Source: Sphingomonas sp. PsM26 (GTDB lineage Bacteria; Pseudomonadota; Alphaproteobacteria; Sphingomonadales; Sphingomonadaceae). From it: a stretch of DNA of 64,000 nucleotides. This document shows, in pieces, positions 27,282-40,364 of the stretch. The stretch is from assembly GCA_030433805.1 (NCBI GenBank), contig JARUXA010000007.1:62001-126000 (forward strand), in the 5' to 3' direction. The notes under the pieces are model-generated. The model was not told the origin of the DNA, searched no databases, and was given only the letters and a program-made list of their open reading frames with translations. Within the stretch, counting starts at the first letter, position 1. Each line of letters begins with the position of its first letter. Made by a program: the position numbers and the translations under genes.

Positions 27282-28625
27282 ATGTCGCGTTTCTCAACGT
27301 CCCTGCTGCAAGCTACCGCGATCGCGGCAGTGCTGGCGATCGTGCCGGTGGGGACCAGTGCGATGGCTGCAATCGATACCGGCACCTACCGCGAGATGTC
27401 GGTGTTTCTCGACGTCTACAATCGCGTGAAGGCAGAATATGTCGACAAGGTCGACGACAAGACGCTGGTGAAGGGCGCGATCGACGGGATGCTCGCGGCG
27501 CTCGATCCGCATAGCGCGTATGAAACCGGGCTCGATTACGACAATCTGCGGATCCAGACGCTCGGCAGCTACGGCGGGCTTGGCCTGACGGTGACGATGC
27601 AGGATGGCGCGATCAAGGTCATCGCGCCGCAGGAAGACACGCCGGGCGGGCGTGCCGGGATCAAGTCGGGTGATTATATCACGCACATCGACGGCAAGCT
27701 AATCTTCGGCCAGTCGCTCGACGAGGCGATCACGCAAATGCGTGGGCCGCCGGGATCGAAGGTCAGCCTGACACTGCTACGTCCGGGCCGCGACAAGCCG
27801 ATGGTGGTTGCGCTGATCCGCGAGAAGATCGTCCAGAAGCCGGTCAAGTGGAGCGTCAAGGACGGTGTCGGCGTCATCAACATCAATACGTTTTCGGAAC
27901 ACACCGGCGACGCCGTGACCGCCGCGATCAAGGGCGTCCAGAAGCAGCTGGGGCATGATCCGCTCGGCTATATCATCGACTTGCGCGACAATGGCGGCGG
28001 CTTGCGTGACGAATCGATCGCGGTCGCGGACAATTTCCTGAGCAGCGGCGAGATCGTGTCGCAGCGCGGCCGCGACAAGGCGGATATCGAACCTTTCTAT
28101 GCCGAAAGCTATGTGAAGGGCGATCTTACGCACGGGGTACCGATCGTCGTGCTGACCAACGCGGGCACGGCCTCGGCATCGGAAATCGTCGCGGGCGCGT
28201 TGCAGGATCATCACCGCGCGCTCGTCATGGGCGAACGCTCGTTCGGCAAGGGCTCGGTGCAGACCGTGATCGACCTCGGCGCGAACGCTGCGTTGCGGCT
28301 GACGACGTCGCGTTATTACACGCCGTCGGGTCGGTCGGTGCAGGAAGGCGGGATCGAACCCGACATCGCGGTGCCGCAGATTTCCGATCCGGATTACAAA
28401 TCGCGCCCCGTGTTCCGCGAGGATGATCTGCGCCGCCACCTGATCAACGAGGTCAAGGCGGACAATGCCGCGATCGAGGAAGACACCAAGACCGACCCAC
28501 GCTTCGCGGCAACGCCCGAACAGCTGAAGGCCAAGGGCATCGAGGATTTCCAGATGAGCTACGCGCTCCAGACGATCGGTCGTCTCGGCACCGTGGCGCC
28601 GCGGTCGGCGACGGCCTCCAAATAA
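27282..28625 (+). CDS. ctpA: Carboxy-terminal processing protease CtpA (S41)
   Basis: This 447-residue periplasmic protease is probably anchored or secreted (signal LLQATAIAAVLAIVPVGTSAMA). A PDZ domain (about 100-170, GGLGLTVTMQDGAIKVIAP, GIKSGDYITHIDG) precedes the S41 catalytic core. The serine lies in NAGTASASEIVAG and the catalytic lysine in GERSFGKGSVQT. Ctp enzymes trim envelope proteins and control cell-wall hydrolases, which fits the EnvC-like neighbour. A 107-base gap upstream may hold its own promoter. Confidence 0.95.
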   Translation: MSRFSTSLLQATAIAAVLAIVPVGTSAMAAIDTGTYREMSVFLDVYNRVKAEYVDKVDDKTLVKGAIDGMLAALDPHSAYETGLDYDNLRIQTLGSYGGLGLTVTMQDGAIKVIAPQEDTPGGRAGIKSGDYITHIDGKLIFGQSLDEAITQMRGPPGSKVSLTLLRPGRDKPMVVALIREKIVQKPVKWSVKDGVGVININTFSEHTGDAVTAAIKGVQKQLGHDPLGYIIDLRDNGGGLRDESIAVADNFLSSGEIVSQRGRDKADIEPFYAESYVKGDLTHGVPIVVLTNAGTASASEIVAGALQDHHRALVMGERSFGKGSVQTVIDLGANAALRLTTSRYYTPSGRSVQEGGIEPDIAVPQISDPDYKSRPVFREDDLRRHLINEVKADNAAIEEDTKTDPRFAATPEQLKAKGIEDFQMSYALQTIGRLGTVAPRSATASK

Positions 28626-28626
28626 C

Positions 28627-29094
28627 ATGACAACCGATCGCTTTCCGCTCGCGCGCTTGCTGGCGCTGATCGTGCCCGGGGCACTGCTCGGCGGCGCGCT
28701 CGCGTCGCAATATGTCGGCGGGCTGTATCCGTGCGAATTGTGCTGGTTCCAGCGCTATCCGCATATCGTCGCGCTCGTCCTTGCGGTGCTCGCGTTCGCC
28801 GTGCCGGGGCGGGGGACGCAGCGCCTGCTCGTCGCGCTCGCCGCGGTCGCGGTGCTGGTCAGCGGCGCGATCGGCGTGTTTCATGCCGGGGTCGAATATC
28901 ACTGGTGGCAGGGCTTCACCGAATGCACATCGACGATGACCGGCCCCGTTACGCTCGAATCGATCATGAAGGCGCCGATCGTGCGCTGTGACGTCGCGCA
29001 ATGGACGTTGGGCGGCATTTCGCTCGCCGGGTTCAACGCGGTCTTTTCGATCGCGGGGGCAATCGCCATCTTCTGGGCATTGCGGAGGAAATGA
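28627..29094 (+). CDS. dsbB: Disulfide bond formation protein B
   Basis: This 155-residue protein of four transmembrane helices has the first periplasmic disulfide in YPCELCWFQRYPH and a second pair in TECTSTMTG and IVRCDVAQW, the standard DsbB set. DsbB re-oxidises DsbA and passes the electrons to ubiquinone. Its length is normal. Its stop overlaps the coq7 region (ATGA at 29091-29094), and the quinone link to the neighbouring coq7 gene may be functional or only chance. Confidence 0.93.
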   Translation: MTTDRFPLARLLALIVPGALLGGALASQYVGGLYPCELCWFQRYPHIVALVLAVLAFAVPGRGTQRLLVALAAVAVLVSGAIGVFHAGVEYHWWQGFTECTSTMTGPVTLESIMKAPIVRCDVAQWTLGGISLAGFNAVFSIAGAIAIFWALRRK

Positions 29095-29096
29095 GC

Positions 29097-29630
29097 ATGA
29101 GCTGGAAACCGGGCGATGCGCGCCGCGCGAGCCGATCGATGATCCGGGTCGATCAGGCCGGGGAGTTCGGCGCGACGCGGATCTACGCAGGGCAATTGGC
29201 GGTGCTTGGGGACCGCAGCCCGGCGGCGCGCGCGATTGCGGGCATGGCCAATCAGGAGGAGCGCCACCGCGCGTTCTTCGATGCGATGATGGCGCGGCGC
29301 GGGGTTCGCCCGACCTTGCTCGAGCCGATCTGGAACGTCGCGGGCTTCGCGCTGGGTGCGGTGACCGCGGCGATCAGCCCCGAAGCGGCGATGGCGTGTA
29401 CCGCCGCGGTCGAGACCGAGATCGACAAGCATTATGAGGATCAGCTCGTTGCCTTGGGCGACAGCGATCCAGAGCTGACCGACGCGATCCGCGACTTCCA
29501 GGCCGAAGAGGTCGAGCACCGCGAAACCGCGCTGGCCGCGGGTGCCGAAAGCGCAGTCGGCTATCCGGTGTTGAGCGGGCTGATCCGGCTCGGCTGCAAG
29601 GTCGCGATCGCGACAGCCAAGCGTATTTGA
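29097..29630 (+). CDS. coq7: Demethoxyubiquinone hydroxylase Coq7
   Basis: Coq7 is a di-iron hydroxylase that adds the last hydroxyl in ubiquinone synthesis. The 177-residue protein shows EFGATRIYAGQ, then NQEERHRAFFDAM and QAEEVEHRETAL, giving the two ExxH iron motifs plus further ligand glutamates. GGAGGA lies at 29084-29089; its spacing fits ATG 29097 better than ATG 29091, though the latter overlaps the dsbB stop. A hydrophobic helix near 105-125 should associate it with the membrane. Confidence 0.93.
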   Translation: MSWKPGDARRASRSMIRVDQAGEFGATRIYAGQLAVLGDRSPAARAIAGMANQEERHRAFFDAMMARRGVRPTLLEPIWNVAGFALGAVTAAISPEAAMACTAAVETEIDKHYEDQLVALGDSDPELTDAIRDFQAEEVEHRETALAAGAESAVGYPVLSGLIRLGCKVAIATAKRI

Positions 29631-29642
29631 CGGAGAGACTTG

Positions 29643-30071
29643 ATGACCCGTTCCTTGTTCCCTCGGCTGACGATCACTGCCGCTGCACTGGCGGCGGCAG
29701 GTTCCGGCTTGGTCGTGTCGGCACCGCTTGCCGCGCAGAACGTGCCGACCCCGACGATGACGATCTACGGCAACCAGAAATGCCCGACCGACACCAACGG
29801 CAACGAGATCGTCGTGTGCGTGCGGCGTGCCCCGGGCGAGCAGTTCCGCATCCCCAAGGAATTGCGCGAACTGGAAGTGACGCCCGAGAATCAGAGCTGG
29901 GCGGCTAAGGCAGAAGCGAACGACAAGGTCGGGGTCGAGGGTATTGGCAGTTGCTCGACGGTCGGTGCGGGTGGCTCGATGGGGTGCCTGGCGCAGCGCG
30001 GGCAACAGTATAAGCGCGAGCGGCAGGCCGCCAAGAAGGACCAGCGCGCGGTCGACCGGGCGCTCGAATAG
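29643..30071 (+). CDS. Small secreted protein of unknown function
   Basis: This 142-residue protein has a clear signal peptide (LTITAAALAAAGSGLVVSAPLAAQ) and four cysteines (two in KCPTDTNGNEIVVCV, two near GIGSCSTVGAGGSMGC) that may form disulfides in the periplasm, consistent with DsbB upstream. The C-terminus is lysine/arginine and glutamine rich and helical. It begins 12 bases after coq7 and appears to end that operon. I do not recognise a family with certainty, though sphingomonads carry short secreted proteins of this style. Confidence 0.75.
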   Translation: MTRSLFPRLTITAAALAAAGSGLVVSAPLAAQNVPTPTMTIYGNQKCPTDTNGNEIVVCVRRAPGEQFRIPKELRELEVTPENQSWAAKAEANDKVGVEGIGSCSTVGAGGSMGCLAQRGQQYKRERQAAKKDQRAVDRALE

Positions 30072-30109
30072 CGTGGCGAAAGCGGATCGGTGCTGACCCG
30101 CGTTTTAGG

Positions 30110-31597
30110 ATGACCGCAGACAACCGAATGTCGCGGCCAGATGCGGTCCGCGGCCCGCCTGCGGTCGCTGCCATGCTGTTCGCGCTGGTCTGGCTGTCGT
30201 GCGTCTGGTTCGGCTCCTATGCGTTCAACCCCAATAACGCGACGCGGTTGTTCGCGGCGCTTGCGCTGGTCGAGCAGGGCGACGCGCGGATCGATCGCTA
30301 CCAGTCGCTGACGATCGACAAGGCGCAGTTCGGCGAGGGTAGCGCACGCCATTACTATATGGACAAGGCCCCCGGCATGACGCTGATGGCGGTCCCCGCC
30401 GTCTGGGCAGCCGACCGCTTGTCCGGTGCGAAGGCTAGCGATCAGGTCATCGACATCGCCAATCCCCGACTGATGAAGTTCCTTGGTATCCGCCTTGCCG
30501 CAGTCGTTGCGTCCAGCGTCGCGCTGCTCACGGCATGTGCCGCCGTGCTGTTACTCGATCTCGGGACGGGGATTACCGGCAGTCCCGCGGCGGGGCTGTT
30601 CGCCGCGCTAGGATATGCACTGGGGTCAATCGTCTGGGGCTGGTCGACCAGCCTGTTCGGCCATGCGCCGGTGGCGGCGCTGCTGGTGATTGCGACCTGG
30701 GCGATCTGGCGCGGGACGTCGGGGCCACGCGCGCTCACGCGTTGGCGCTATCCGGTACTGGCGGGGCTTGCGCTCGGCTGGGCGGTGGCGGTCGAGTTTC
30801 AGGCGGCGCTCAGCGGCATCGCGATCGGCGTTTGGGCGCTGTGGCGCACGCGCAGTGCCGTGGCGCGGGTTCGTGGCCGGATCTATGGCACTACGGTGAT
30901 CTGTGCGGGGGCGGCGATCGTGCCGGTAGTGGCGTATAACATGATCGCCTTCGGCACGCCGTTCATGCTGGGATATCAAGGTGTCGTCGGTTTCGACGGG
31001 ATGAACCAGGGGCTTTTCGGACTGACCTATCCCAAGCCGGGAGCGATGTGGGGGATCGTGTTCGGGTTGCGACGCGGACTGTTGTGGGTGTCGCCCGTGC
31101 TAATCGTCGGCTGCGTCGGGTTGCTCCGCATGATCCGCCGTCCCGCTACGCGCGATCTCGGCTGGCTCGCGGTGGCGGTGGTCGCGATCGTCGTGTCGGT
31201 CAATGCGTCCTATTTCTACTGGGACGGTGGGGCCTCGGTCGGGCCGCGGCATTCGGTTCCGGCGATCGCGTTCCTTGGCCTTGGGCTCGCACCGTTCTGG
31301 GCATCGCTCTCCAGCAATCGGGCGCGGTATGCGGCGGCTGCACTGCTGGCGGTGTCGATCGTCCTCAACCTGATCATCGCCAGCACCGACATCTTCGCGG
31401 CGGAGACCATGGCGGTGCCGGTGTGGACGCGGAATTTTCTCGGCCTGTTCCTGACCGGCAAGCTCGAGACGCTCCCCAATCTGTTCTGGGGCTGGAATGC
31501 GTGGTTCGGCTTCGCGTTCTATCTCGACATCGCGCTGCCGCTGCTCGGGTTGATCGTGTGGCAGACGCAGCGTGCGGAACGCAGGCTGTCAGAATAG
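30110..31597 (+). CDS. Polytopic membrane protein, putative glycosyltransferase-family type
   Basis: This 495-residue protein has about ten to eleven hydrophobic segments and an external loop with RIDRYQSLTIDKAQFGEGSA and HYYMDKAPGMTLMAVP, a feature of GT-C/PMT-like membrane proteins in which D and R/H side chains face the periplasm. I cannot identify a definite family or substrate. A periplasmic glycan transfer role is a weak inference. Its 3' end overlaps the convergent csaA gene by 9 bases. Confidence 0.7.
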   Translation: MTADNRMSRPDAVRGPPAVAAMLFALVWLSCVWFGSYAFNPNNATRLFAALALVEQGDARIDRYQSLTIDKAQFGEGSARHYYMDKAPGMTLMAVPAVWAADRLSGAKASDQVIDIANPRLMKFLGIRLAAVVASSVALLTACAAVLLLDLGTGITGSPAAGLFAALGYALGSIVWGWSTSLFGHAPVAALLVIATWAIWRGTSGPRALTRWRYPVLAGLALGWAVAVEFQAALSGIAIGVWALWRTRSAVARVRGRIYGTTVICAGAAIVPVVAYNMIAFGTPFMLGYQGVVGFDGMNQGLFGLTYPKPGAMWGIVFGLRRGLLWVSPVLIVGCVGLLRMIRRPATRDLGWLAVAVVAIVVSVNASYFYWDGGASVGPRHSVPAIAFLGLGLAPFWASLSSNRARYAAAALLAVSIVLNLIIASTDIFAAETMAVPVWTRNFLGLFLTGKLETLPNLFWGWNAWFGFAFYLDIALPLLGLIVWQTQRAERRLSE

Positions 31598-31951
31598 ACG
31601 ACTGCCGTTCGGGACGGGCTGGTCCGGCGCGATCAACACTACTTCGCCCGCTTCGTCCGGGAAGCCGAGCGTCAGCACTTCGGACATCACCGGCCCGATC
31701 TGGCGCGGCGGGAAGTTGACGACTGCCGCGACCTGCCGGCCGACCAGCTCTTCCAGCGTATAATGCACCGTGATCTGCGCCGACGATCGCTTGGTCCCGA
31801 TCTCCGACCCGAAGTCGATCACCAGCCGGTACGCAGGCTTGCGCGCTTGCGGGAAGGGGAGCGCCTCGACGATCGTGCCGACGCGAATGTCGACCTTCAG
31901 GAAATCCCCGAAGTCGATCCGGGGAGAAGGCTCAGAAGTCGACATCGTCAT
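31589..31951 (-). CDS. csaA: CsaA-like tRNA-binding protein
   Basis: This protein of about 120 residues is an OB-fold domain of the EMAP-II/CsaA type: VDIRVGTIVEALPFPQARKP, then KRSSAQITVHY, VNFPPRQIGPVMSEVLTLGF and LIAPDQPVPNGSRL. CsaA proteins bind tRNA and have been linked to protein export as chaperones. ATG 31951 and 31945 are both possible starts; neither has a good ribosome site. Its start lies inside the 3' end of the upstream GST gene, suggesting coupled expression. Confidence 0.9.
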   Translation of the reverse strand: MTMSTSEPSPRIDFGDFLKVDIRVGTIVEALPFPQARKPAYRLVIDFGSEIGTKRSSAQITVHYTLEELVGRQVAAVVNFPPRQIGPVMSEVLTLGFPDEAGEVVLIAPDQPVPNGSRLF

Positions 31952-32603
31952 AATGTTTCGGCGCCATGATTCCCTCCATCCGCTCGGACAGCAACGGGCG
32001 AAAGCTCGGGCGGCTCTTGAACCCGCGATACCATTTCGCGGTCTGTTCGTGATTCTTCCAGTCGATCCCGCCGAGATAGTCCGCGACCGAAATCTGCGCC
32101 GCGGCGGCGAGATCGGCAAGGCTCATCGTCGCGCCTGCCATCCAGTTGTGATGGTCGAGCAGATAGTCGGTATAATCGAGATGGCGGACCGCCGCCTTCA
32201 TCGCGTCGCGAAGCCGCTTCGAATCGGGCGGCTCCTTCGTGACCAGGCGTTTTTCCATCCGCTCATGCAGCAGCGGCGCGACGATATCGGCGAAGAACTG
32301 CGTGTCGAACCAGGCGACGAGGCGGCGAATTTCCGCGCGGCTGGTCGCGGTGCCGTTGATCATCGCGGCCTTCTCGACCGTTTCCTCGAGATATTCGCAG
32401 ATCGCCATGGAATCCATCAGCAGGATCCCGCGCGTCTGGTCCGCCAGCACGGGGACTTGCCCCGCCGGGTTCATGTCGAGGAACTCATCCCGCCGATCCC
32501 ACGGGCTCTCGCGGACGAGTTCGTAACCGATGCCCTTTTCGCCCAGCAGGAGCCGGACCTTGCGCGAGAACGGGCAGAGCGGGAATTGGTAAAGTTGCCA
32601 CAT
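31932..32603 (-). CDS. Glutathione S-transferase family protein
   Basis: This 223-residue protein has the thioredoxin-fold GST N-domain (FPLCPFSRKVRLLLGEKGI with a CPFS motif, then VLADQTRGILLMDSMAICEYLE) and the all-helical C-domain (DYLLDHHNWMAGATMSLADLA). CPFS is typical of GSTs in the omega/beta-like group or of glutaredoxin-like enzymes. The substrate is not clear. Its C-terminus overlaps the start of csaA. Confidence 0.9.
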   Translation of the reverse strand: MWQLYQFPLCPFSRKVRLLLGEKGIGYELVRESPWDRRDEFLDMNPAGQVPVLADQTRGILLMDSMAICEYLEETVEKAAMINGTATSRAEIRRLVAWFDTQFFADIVAPLLHERMEKRLVTKEPPDSKRLRDAMKAAVRHLDYTDYLLDHHNWMAGATMSLADLAAAAQISVADYLGGIDWKNHEQTAKWYRGFKSRPSFRPLLSERMEGIMAPKHYDDVDF

Positions 32604-32725
32604 GCCCGTGGTGGTAGGAGGTGTGCGGCGCAGGGGGAAGATGGCGCGCAGGAATTATCGGTCGGGCGACCGACGAAGCGGGATGATGCGGCGCTGGACC
32701 GCCTCCTGAACACTCCTCCAACCTT

Positions 32726-32822
32726 CCCCGGCGAAGGCCGAAGCCCAGGAGCGCAACGGAGGAGAAAATCGGCTGCGCTACGTTACTCCGGCCATCGCTA
32801 CTGGGTCCCGGCTTTCGCCGGG
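32726..32822. repeat. Intergenic palindrome of the CCCGGCGAARGCCG family
   Basis: Arms 32726-32747 and 32801-32822 pair over about 22 bp with a few mismatches, enclosing 53 bases. A close relative lies at 33401-33490 and a half-copy at about 6370-6400. This 282-bp gap (32604-32885) holds no gene that I can see apart from this element. Confidence 0.6.
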
Positions 32823-32885
32823 AAAGCGTGGTGCAAAAGCAGTGCGAAAACTGGCGCGAATGGCGTAAAACCCGTCGCGCGCGCG

Positions 32886-33326
32886 CTAATTACGTGCCGA
32901 ATCTAGACCCAGATTGGTGCTTCCCAGCACAGTACGAAGCCGTTCTGCGGTGCGCTGGAGTTCGGCGGACATGCTGGCGAGATCCTTCGCGGCCTGCCCG
33001 GTCGCGGCGATCGCGCCCTTCGCACCCTTATGGATATGGTCCGCATACTGCGGGTCCTGTCGCCCGATCACGTCACCCAGCGTGTCCTCCTGACGGATGC
33101 TTGTGTCCGGACCTGCCAGTTTCGCAACCGGCCCCACGCGAGTCTGGAGCAAGGCCCCCGCATATTGGTCGACGACCGCGGCAAGCCCTTCCTGGATCAG
33201 CGGATTCGACAGCAGCGCGCCGACCTGTGCCGCATCGATCTGCGGCGCGGGGCGGGGAGCAGGCTCCCGCGCGAACGCCGGGGTGGCGGCGGTGAGGGCG
33301 AACAAACCCAGGAGATACAGGCGCAT
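32886..33326 (-). CDS. Small secreted protein of unknown function
   Basis: This 146-residue protein has a signal peptide (LYLLGLFALTAATPAFA) and then a mostly helical sequence (AAQVGALLSNPLIQEGLAAV, GDVIGRQDPQYADHIHKGAK, LASMSAELQRTAERLRTVLG). Similar short periplasmic proteins occur in sphingomonads with no assigned role. The gene is isolated between repeat elements. No motif identifies a function. Confidence 0.7.
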   Translation of the reverse strand: MRLYLLGLFALTAATPAFAREPAPRPAPQIDAAQVGALLSNPLIQEGLAAVVDQYAGALLQTRVGPVAKLAGPDTSIRQEDTLGDVIGRQDPQYADHIHKGAKGAIAATGQAAKDLASMSAELQRTAERLRTVLGSTNLGLDSARN

Positions 33327-33400
33327 AGCGTACCTTTTGGTGTGCGGTCAGGCGGCGCTTATAGCAGCTTTTAGGGCGCGCGTCGATTGGCTGGCCGGCT

Positions 33401-33490
33401 CGTGCTCCCGCGAAGGCGGGAGTCCAGGGTCGCAAACGCCAGCAGACGTTGTTTTGCAAAACCTTGGATTCCGGCTTTCGCGGGAGGACG
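33401..33490. repeat. Intergenic palindrome, second copy
   Basis: CGTGCTCCCGCGAAGGCGGG at 33401-33420 and its inverted relative ending at 33490 (CCGGCTTTCGCGGGAGGACG) form the arms, with mismatches. It belongs to the same family as 32726-32822 and lies just downstream of gltB. Confidence 0.6.
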
Positions 33491-33514
33491 ACTGAACCAA
33501 CGCAAGAAGCCGCC

Positions 33515-38031
<4,517 letters not shown>

Positions 38032-38035
<4 letters not shown>

Positions 38036-38787
38036 GATGTGCCCTTGGGGTCTTGCAGCTTGTTCTCTTCGGTACCCATCGCCTTCGCAAGGCGCGCTTT
38101 CTCAGCCGGGGTCAGGTCTTCCATCCGTCGCGGCGGCGGCAGCGCGGCGGTCGCTCTCGTGGCCGCCTCCATGAAATGCGGCATTTGCTGCATCATCCTG
38201 GGCATCATGTCCTTCATCGTATTCATGACCGCAGGATCGGTCATGATCGTGGTGACGGTCGCCGCATATTTCGCCCCGGTCGGCGTTCCGAAATAACGAT
38301 CCAGATCGGTCAACTCGGCGAGTGAGAAACGATTGGCATAGGCATGCGCCATCCCGTCGCGAAGCTCGGGCTCCATCGTCGTGAAGAAGTCGCCCATCGC
38401 CCCGAGCATCGCGTGCATCGTGAGTTGCTGACGCTCCTCCCAACGGGGGTCGTAGATCGCCATGATCTGGGTGAGATCGACCTTGTCGAGTTTTTGCGCA
38501 TCCTCGACCTTCATCCCGCCCATTTGCGCGATCTGGCCGAGCGGCATGGCTTTCATGGCACCGCCCACGCTTCCCATGATCGCGTCCATCGAGCCCGACA
38601 TGAGCTGCTTGTAGACGCCGGGGGGCAGGAGCCGTGCAGCGACGCGCCGCGCTACCGCCAGCCGGGCGGGATCCGTCGGCGCGCCGGGTTGTGCGGCAGT
38701 TTGAGCGACGGATGTCGGCGCGCCCTGGGCAAAGGCGGATGGCCCGACCAGGGCCAGCGCGCCCGCGACCACACAGGCGTATCTCAC
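38032..38787 (-). CDS. DUF2059 domain secreted protein between gltD and gltB
   Basis: This 251-residue protein has a signal peptide (CVVAGALALVGPSAFAQ) and resembles DUF2059-type proteins: a helical region around ARRVAARLLPPGVYKQLM and a C-terminal part with LAELTDLDRYFGTPTGAKY and many methionines (MMPRMMQQMPHFM). No enzymatic motif is seen. Both ends overlap neighbours by 4 bases (ATGA), so it is co-translated with gltD and gltB. Why a periplasmic protein would be coupled to glutamate synthase is unclear. Confidence 0.85.
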
Positions 38788-40226
38788 GCTGCAACCTTCG
38801 CGGTCCGCGCCTTCGCCTTCAGGAAGTTATGCATGGTCGCCGCAACGTCACGTCCGTCGCGGATCGCCCACACCACCAGCGACGCGCCGCGCACGATGTC
38901 GCCCGCCGCGAACACGCCGTCGAGCGAGGTCATCAGCGTCTTGTTGTCGACCAGCACCGTGCCCCAGCGCGTCACGCCAAGCTCCGGCGCGTCGAACAGC
39001 CGCGGCAGATCCTCGGCGTCGAAGCCGAGCGCCTTGATGACGAGGTCGGCCTGCAGATCGAACCCGCCCTCGGGGTCGATCTCGGGCGCACGCCGACCGC
39101 TCGCATCGGGGGCGCCGAGCCGCATCGCGCTCGCCTTCACGCCCGCCACGCGGTCTTCGCCGACGAAGCTTTCGGGCGCGGAAAGCCAGACGAATTCGAC
39201 GCCTTCTTCCTCGGCATTGTTCACTTCGCGCTGCGAGCCCGGCATGTTGGCGCGGTCGCGGCGGTAGAGGCACTTCACCGACGCGGCATCCTGACGGATC
39301 GCGGTGCGCACACAATCCATCGCGGTATCGCCGCCGCCGATCACGACGACATGCTTGCCCGCCGCATTGAGGCTGCCGTCGTCATAAGCGGGGACGGCAT
39401 CGCCGAAATTCTTGCGGTTGGAGGCGGTGAGGAAGTCGAGTGCATCGACCACGCCGTCACGCTCGACGCCAGGCGCCTTGATCGCGCGCGCCTTGTACAC
39501 GCCGGTCGCGATCAGCAGCGCGTCGTGGCGCTGGCGCAATTCGTCGAGCGTCGCATCGCGACCGACCTCGAAGCTTTCGTGGAACACGATCCCGCCCGCC
39601 TTGAGCCGCTCGACGCGGCGGGTAACGACGGGCTTCTCGAGCTTGAAACCGGGGATGCCATAGGTCAGCAATCCGCCCGCGCGATCATAGCGGTCGTAGA
39701 CGTGAACGTCATAGCCGTTGCCGCGCAGATACTCCGCCGCGGACAGGCCTGCCGGGCCAGCACCGATCACGCCGACCGACTGGCCGCGTGCGGGGCCGAC
39801 GACGAGCGGCTCGACCCAGCCTTCTTCCCAGGCGGTGTCAGTGATGAACTTCTCGACCGCGCCGATCGTCACCGCGCCGTGACCGGAGAATTCGATCACG
39901 CAATTGCCTTCGCACAGCCGGTCCTGCGGACAGATCCGGCCGCAGATCTCGGGCATGGTCGAGGTTGCGTTGCTCAGTTCATAGGCTTCGCGCAGACGCC
40001 CCTCTGCGGTCAGGCGGAGCCAGTCGGGGATGTGATTGTGGAGCGGGCAATGCACTGAGCAATAGGGCACGCCGCATTGCGAGCAGCGCCCGGCCTGTTG
40101 CTCGGCATCGGGGACCGCATAGCGATCCGCGATTTCCTGAAAATCCTCTGCCCGCAGTTCAGGGTCGCGCTTGGCCGGATAGGCCTGATCGCGATCGACA
40201 AACTTGAGCAGCAAAGAGTCGGCCAT
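38784..40226 (-). CDS. gltD: Glutamate synthase small subunit
   Basis: GltD carries electrons from NADPH to GltB. This 480-residue protein has N-terminal iron-sulfur cysteines (CSQCGVPYCSVHCPLHNHIP and CGRICPQDRLCEGNC), an FAD motif (SVGVIGAGPAGLSAAEYLRG) and an NADPH motif (VVVIGGGDTAMDCVRTAI), then the C-terminal FAD segment GVFAAGDIVRGASLVVWAI. It is the first gene of the run; a palindrome lies 60-75 bases ahead of its start, and AAGGA precedes the ATG. Confidence 0.97.
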   Translation of the reverse strand: MADSLLLKFVDRDQAYPAKRDPELRAEDFQEIADRYAVPDAEQQAGRCSQCGVPYCSVHCPLHNHIPDWLRLTAEGRLREAYELSNATSTMPEICGRICPQDRLCEGNCVIEFSGHGAVTIGAVEKFITDTAWEEGWVEPLVVGPARGQSVGVIGAGPAGLSAAEYLRGNGYDVHVYDRYDRAGGLLTYGIPGFKLEKPVVTRRVERLKAGGIVFHESFEVGRDATLDELRQRHDALLIATGVYKARAIKAPGVERDGVVDALDFLTASNRKNFGDAVPAYDDGSLNAAGKHVVVIGGGDTAMDCVRTAIRQDAASVKCLYRRDRANMPGSQREVNNAEEEGVEFVWLSAPESFVGEDRVAGVKASAMRLGAPDASGRRAPEIDPEGGFDLQADLVIKALGFDAEDLPRLFDAPELGVTRWGTVLVDNKTLMTSLDGVFAAGDIVRGASLVVWAIRDGRDVAATMHNFLKAKARTAKVAA

Positions 40227-40286
40227 GCACGCATCCTTTCGAGAATGCGGCGCTTATCGTACTATTATGTCGCTGTCACCGCAAAA

Positions 40287-40302
40287 CTATCATATATGAC
40301 AG
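40287..40302. promoter_or_regulatory. 16-bp near-perfect palindrome upstream of gltD
   Basis: CTATCATATATGACAG (one mismatched pair) lies about 60-75 bases ahead of the gltD start, in the 138-bp gap after uppP. On the gltD strand a TTGACG is found just upstream, at about 40321-40326. Its position fits an operator of the glutamate synthase genes. The AT-rich core and dyad are seen directly; function is inferred. Confidence 0.4.
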
Positions 40303-40364
40303 CAACAGTGACCTATAAAACGTCAATTGGCATTTGCGTTCGGCCAAAGCGAGGTTCTGAAACG

